64,000 nt of DNA, taken from positions 1,984,001 to 2,048,000 of the forward strand of contig NZ_CP021377.1 in the NCBI RefSeq assembly GCF_002157895.1. Direction: 5' to 3'. This document shows positions 63,178 to 64,000 of this stretch, in pieces. The stretch comes from Oceanisphaera profunda (GTDB lineage Bacteria > Pseudomonadota > Gammaproteobacteria > Enterobacterales > Aeromonadaceae). Every line of letters begins with the position of its first letter. Positions within the stretch are counted from its first letter, which is position 1. Position numbers and translations under genes: made by a program. The notes beneath the pieces are model-generated. The model worked only from the letters and a program-made list of their open reading frames with translations, was not told the origin of the DNA and ran no database searches.

Positions 63178-64000
63178 ATGGCCAAAAAACCAGGATTAGA
63201 ATCTAAAAGCGCACAAGGTGGGCTGGGTGAATTGAAGAGTCGTTTACTCTTCGTTCTTATCGCGATTGTTGTCTTTCGCGCCGGTTCCTATGTGCCTATT
63301 CCTGGAATTGACGCCGCCGTACTTGCCGAGTTGTTTAAACAGCAGCAGGGCACCATCATTGAAATGTTTAACATGTTCAGTGGTGGCGCCCTGGAACGAG
63401 CGTCTATACTGGCGCTGGGTATAATGCCGTATATTTCTGCGTCCATTATTATCCAGTTACTGACTGTGGTTCACCCCGCTTTAGCTGAGCTAAAGAAGGA
63501 AGGTGAATCTGGCCGTCGTAAGATCAGTCAGTACACCCGGTATGGCACGCTCGTGCTCGGCACCATCCAGGCCATCGGTATCGCTACCGGCTTACCAAAT
63601 ATGATGCCAGGACTTGTGGTTAACGCAGGACTGCCATTCTATTTCACAGCCGTAGTGAGCTTGGTCACCGGTACCATGTTTTTAATGTGGTTAGGTGAAC
63701 AGGTTACCGAACGAGGCATTGGCAATGGTATCTCGTTGATAATCTTCGTGGGTATTGTTGCTGGTCTGCCATCGGCTATTGGTGCCACGGCAGAGCAGGC
63801 GCGTCAGGGGGAATTGCACGTATTGTTGCTGTTGCTACTGGCCGTGATTGTGTTTGCAGTAACCTTCTTTGTGGTATTTGTTGAACGTGGCCAGCGCCGC
63901 ATTGTGGTGAACTACGCCAAGCGTCAACAAGGCCGTCAGGTTTTTGCAGCACAAAGTACACACCTGCCCTTGAAAGTGAATATGGCGGGGGTTATTCCGG
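63178..64000 (+). CDS. secY: Preprotein translocase subunit SecY (3' truncated by window end)
   Basis: The frame is open from ATG 63178 to the window edge (274 codons). It begins [20 protein letters not shown] and continues with [20 protein letters not shown], the plug and TM2 region [20 protein letters not shown] and [20 protein letters not shown]. Then comes [20 protein letters not shown] and the [20 protein letters not shown] loop. About six of ten membrane helices are present. SecY forms the protein-conducting channel with SecE and SecG. It is 8 nt after rplO, as in all spc operons. Confidence 0.97.
   Translation, partial: MAKKPGLESKSAQGGLGELKSRLLFVLIAIVVFRAGSYVPIPGIDAAVLAELFKQQQGTIIEMFNMFSGGALERASILALGIMPYISASIIIQLLTVVHPALAELKKEGESGRRKISQYTRYGTLVLGTIQAIGIATGLPNMMPGLVVNAGLPFYFTAVVSLVTGTMFLMWLGEQVTERGIGNGISLIIFVGIVAGLPSAIGATAEQARQGELHVLLLLLLAVIVFAVTFFVVFVERGQRRIVVNYAKRQQGRQVFAAQSTHLPLKVNMAGVIP

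Overview
The window is a chromosomal segment of a gammaproteobacterium of roughly 50% GC. The r-protein order, a MetJ almost identical to the enteric protein, the argH-acetyltransferase fusion beside divergent argE, and the remnant of the greB...pckA-hslO-hslR...nudE neighbourhood fit a marine relative of Vibrio, Shewanella and Aeromonas. An Oceanimonas, Oceanisphaera or Zobellella type organism is my guess, from general resemblance and not from a search. There is no phage, plasmid, transposase, CRISPR array, rRNA or tRNA that I can support.

Layout. 1-1832: end of a sensor kinase and its NtrC-type regulator. 2091-14189: greB, then an accessory block (three-gene lipoprotein cluster, rof, an Lrp-type regulator, azlCD, periplasmic sodC, a YdeP-type molybdopterin oxidoreductase with a divergent LysR regulator, and a PAS-PAS-GGDEF-EAL protein). 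14242-19075: pckA, hslO, hslR, nudE, cysQ. 19483-23630: metJ divergent from metBL around tandem Met boxes. 24162-26781: aspA, a Nudix hydrolase and a small membrane protein. 27241-32173: a four-gene imelysin / di-haem protein / imelysin / DUF1513 operon with a probable Fur site. 32787-35009: a polar amino acid ABC importer. 35357-42013: ybaK, a bile-acid/Na+ symporter family protein, lemA with two TPM-domain genes, a DUF488 gene, and a ribbon-helix-helix regulator with a PHA-depolymerase-type esterase. 42204-53317: ppc and the arginine genes argE / argCBFG / argH(A), with paired ARG boxes between argE and argC. 54012-64000: the S10 and spc ribosomal protein operons up to a truncated secY.

Regulation visible in the DNA: a MetJ operator, an ArgR operator with the canonical 21-bp centre spacing, a probable Fur box, an L4-type S10 leader hairpin, an S8-type hairpin at the start of rplE, two strong sigma70 promoters for the r-protein operons, and more than a dozen intrinsic terminators.

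The most unusual feature is in the intergenic DNA. At about fifteen places, mostly directly after stop codons, there are short tracts of degenerate heptamers kept in strict 7-nt phase. The heptamer consensus differs from tract to tract. Alongside them are composite dispersed repeats (CACGGAA arrays plus palindromes related to REP/BIME elements), two copies of a long palindrome around GGCAATCCAT, and a nested MITE-like element at 32351-32662.
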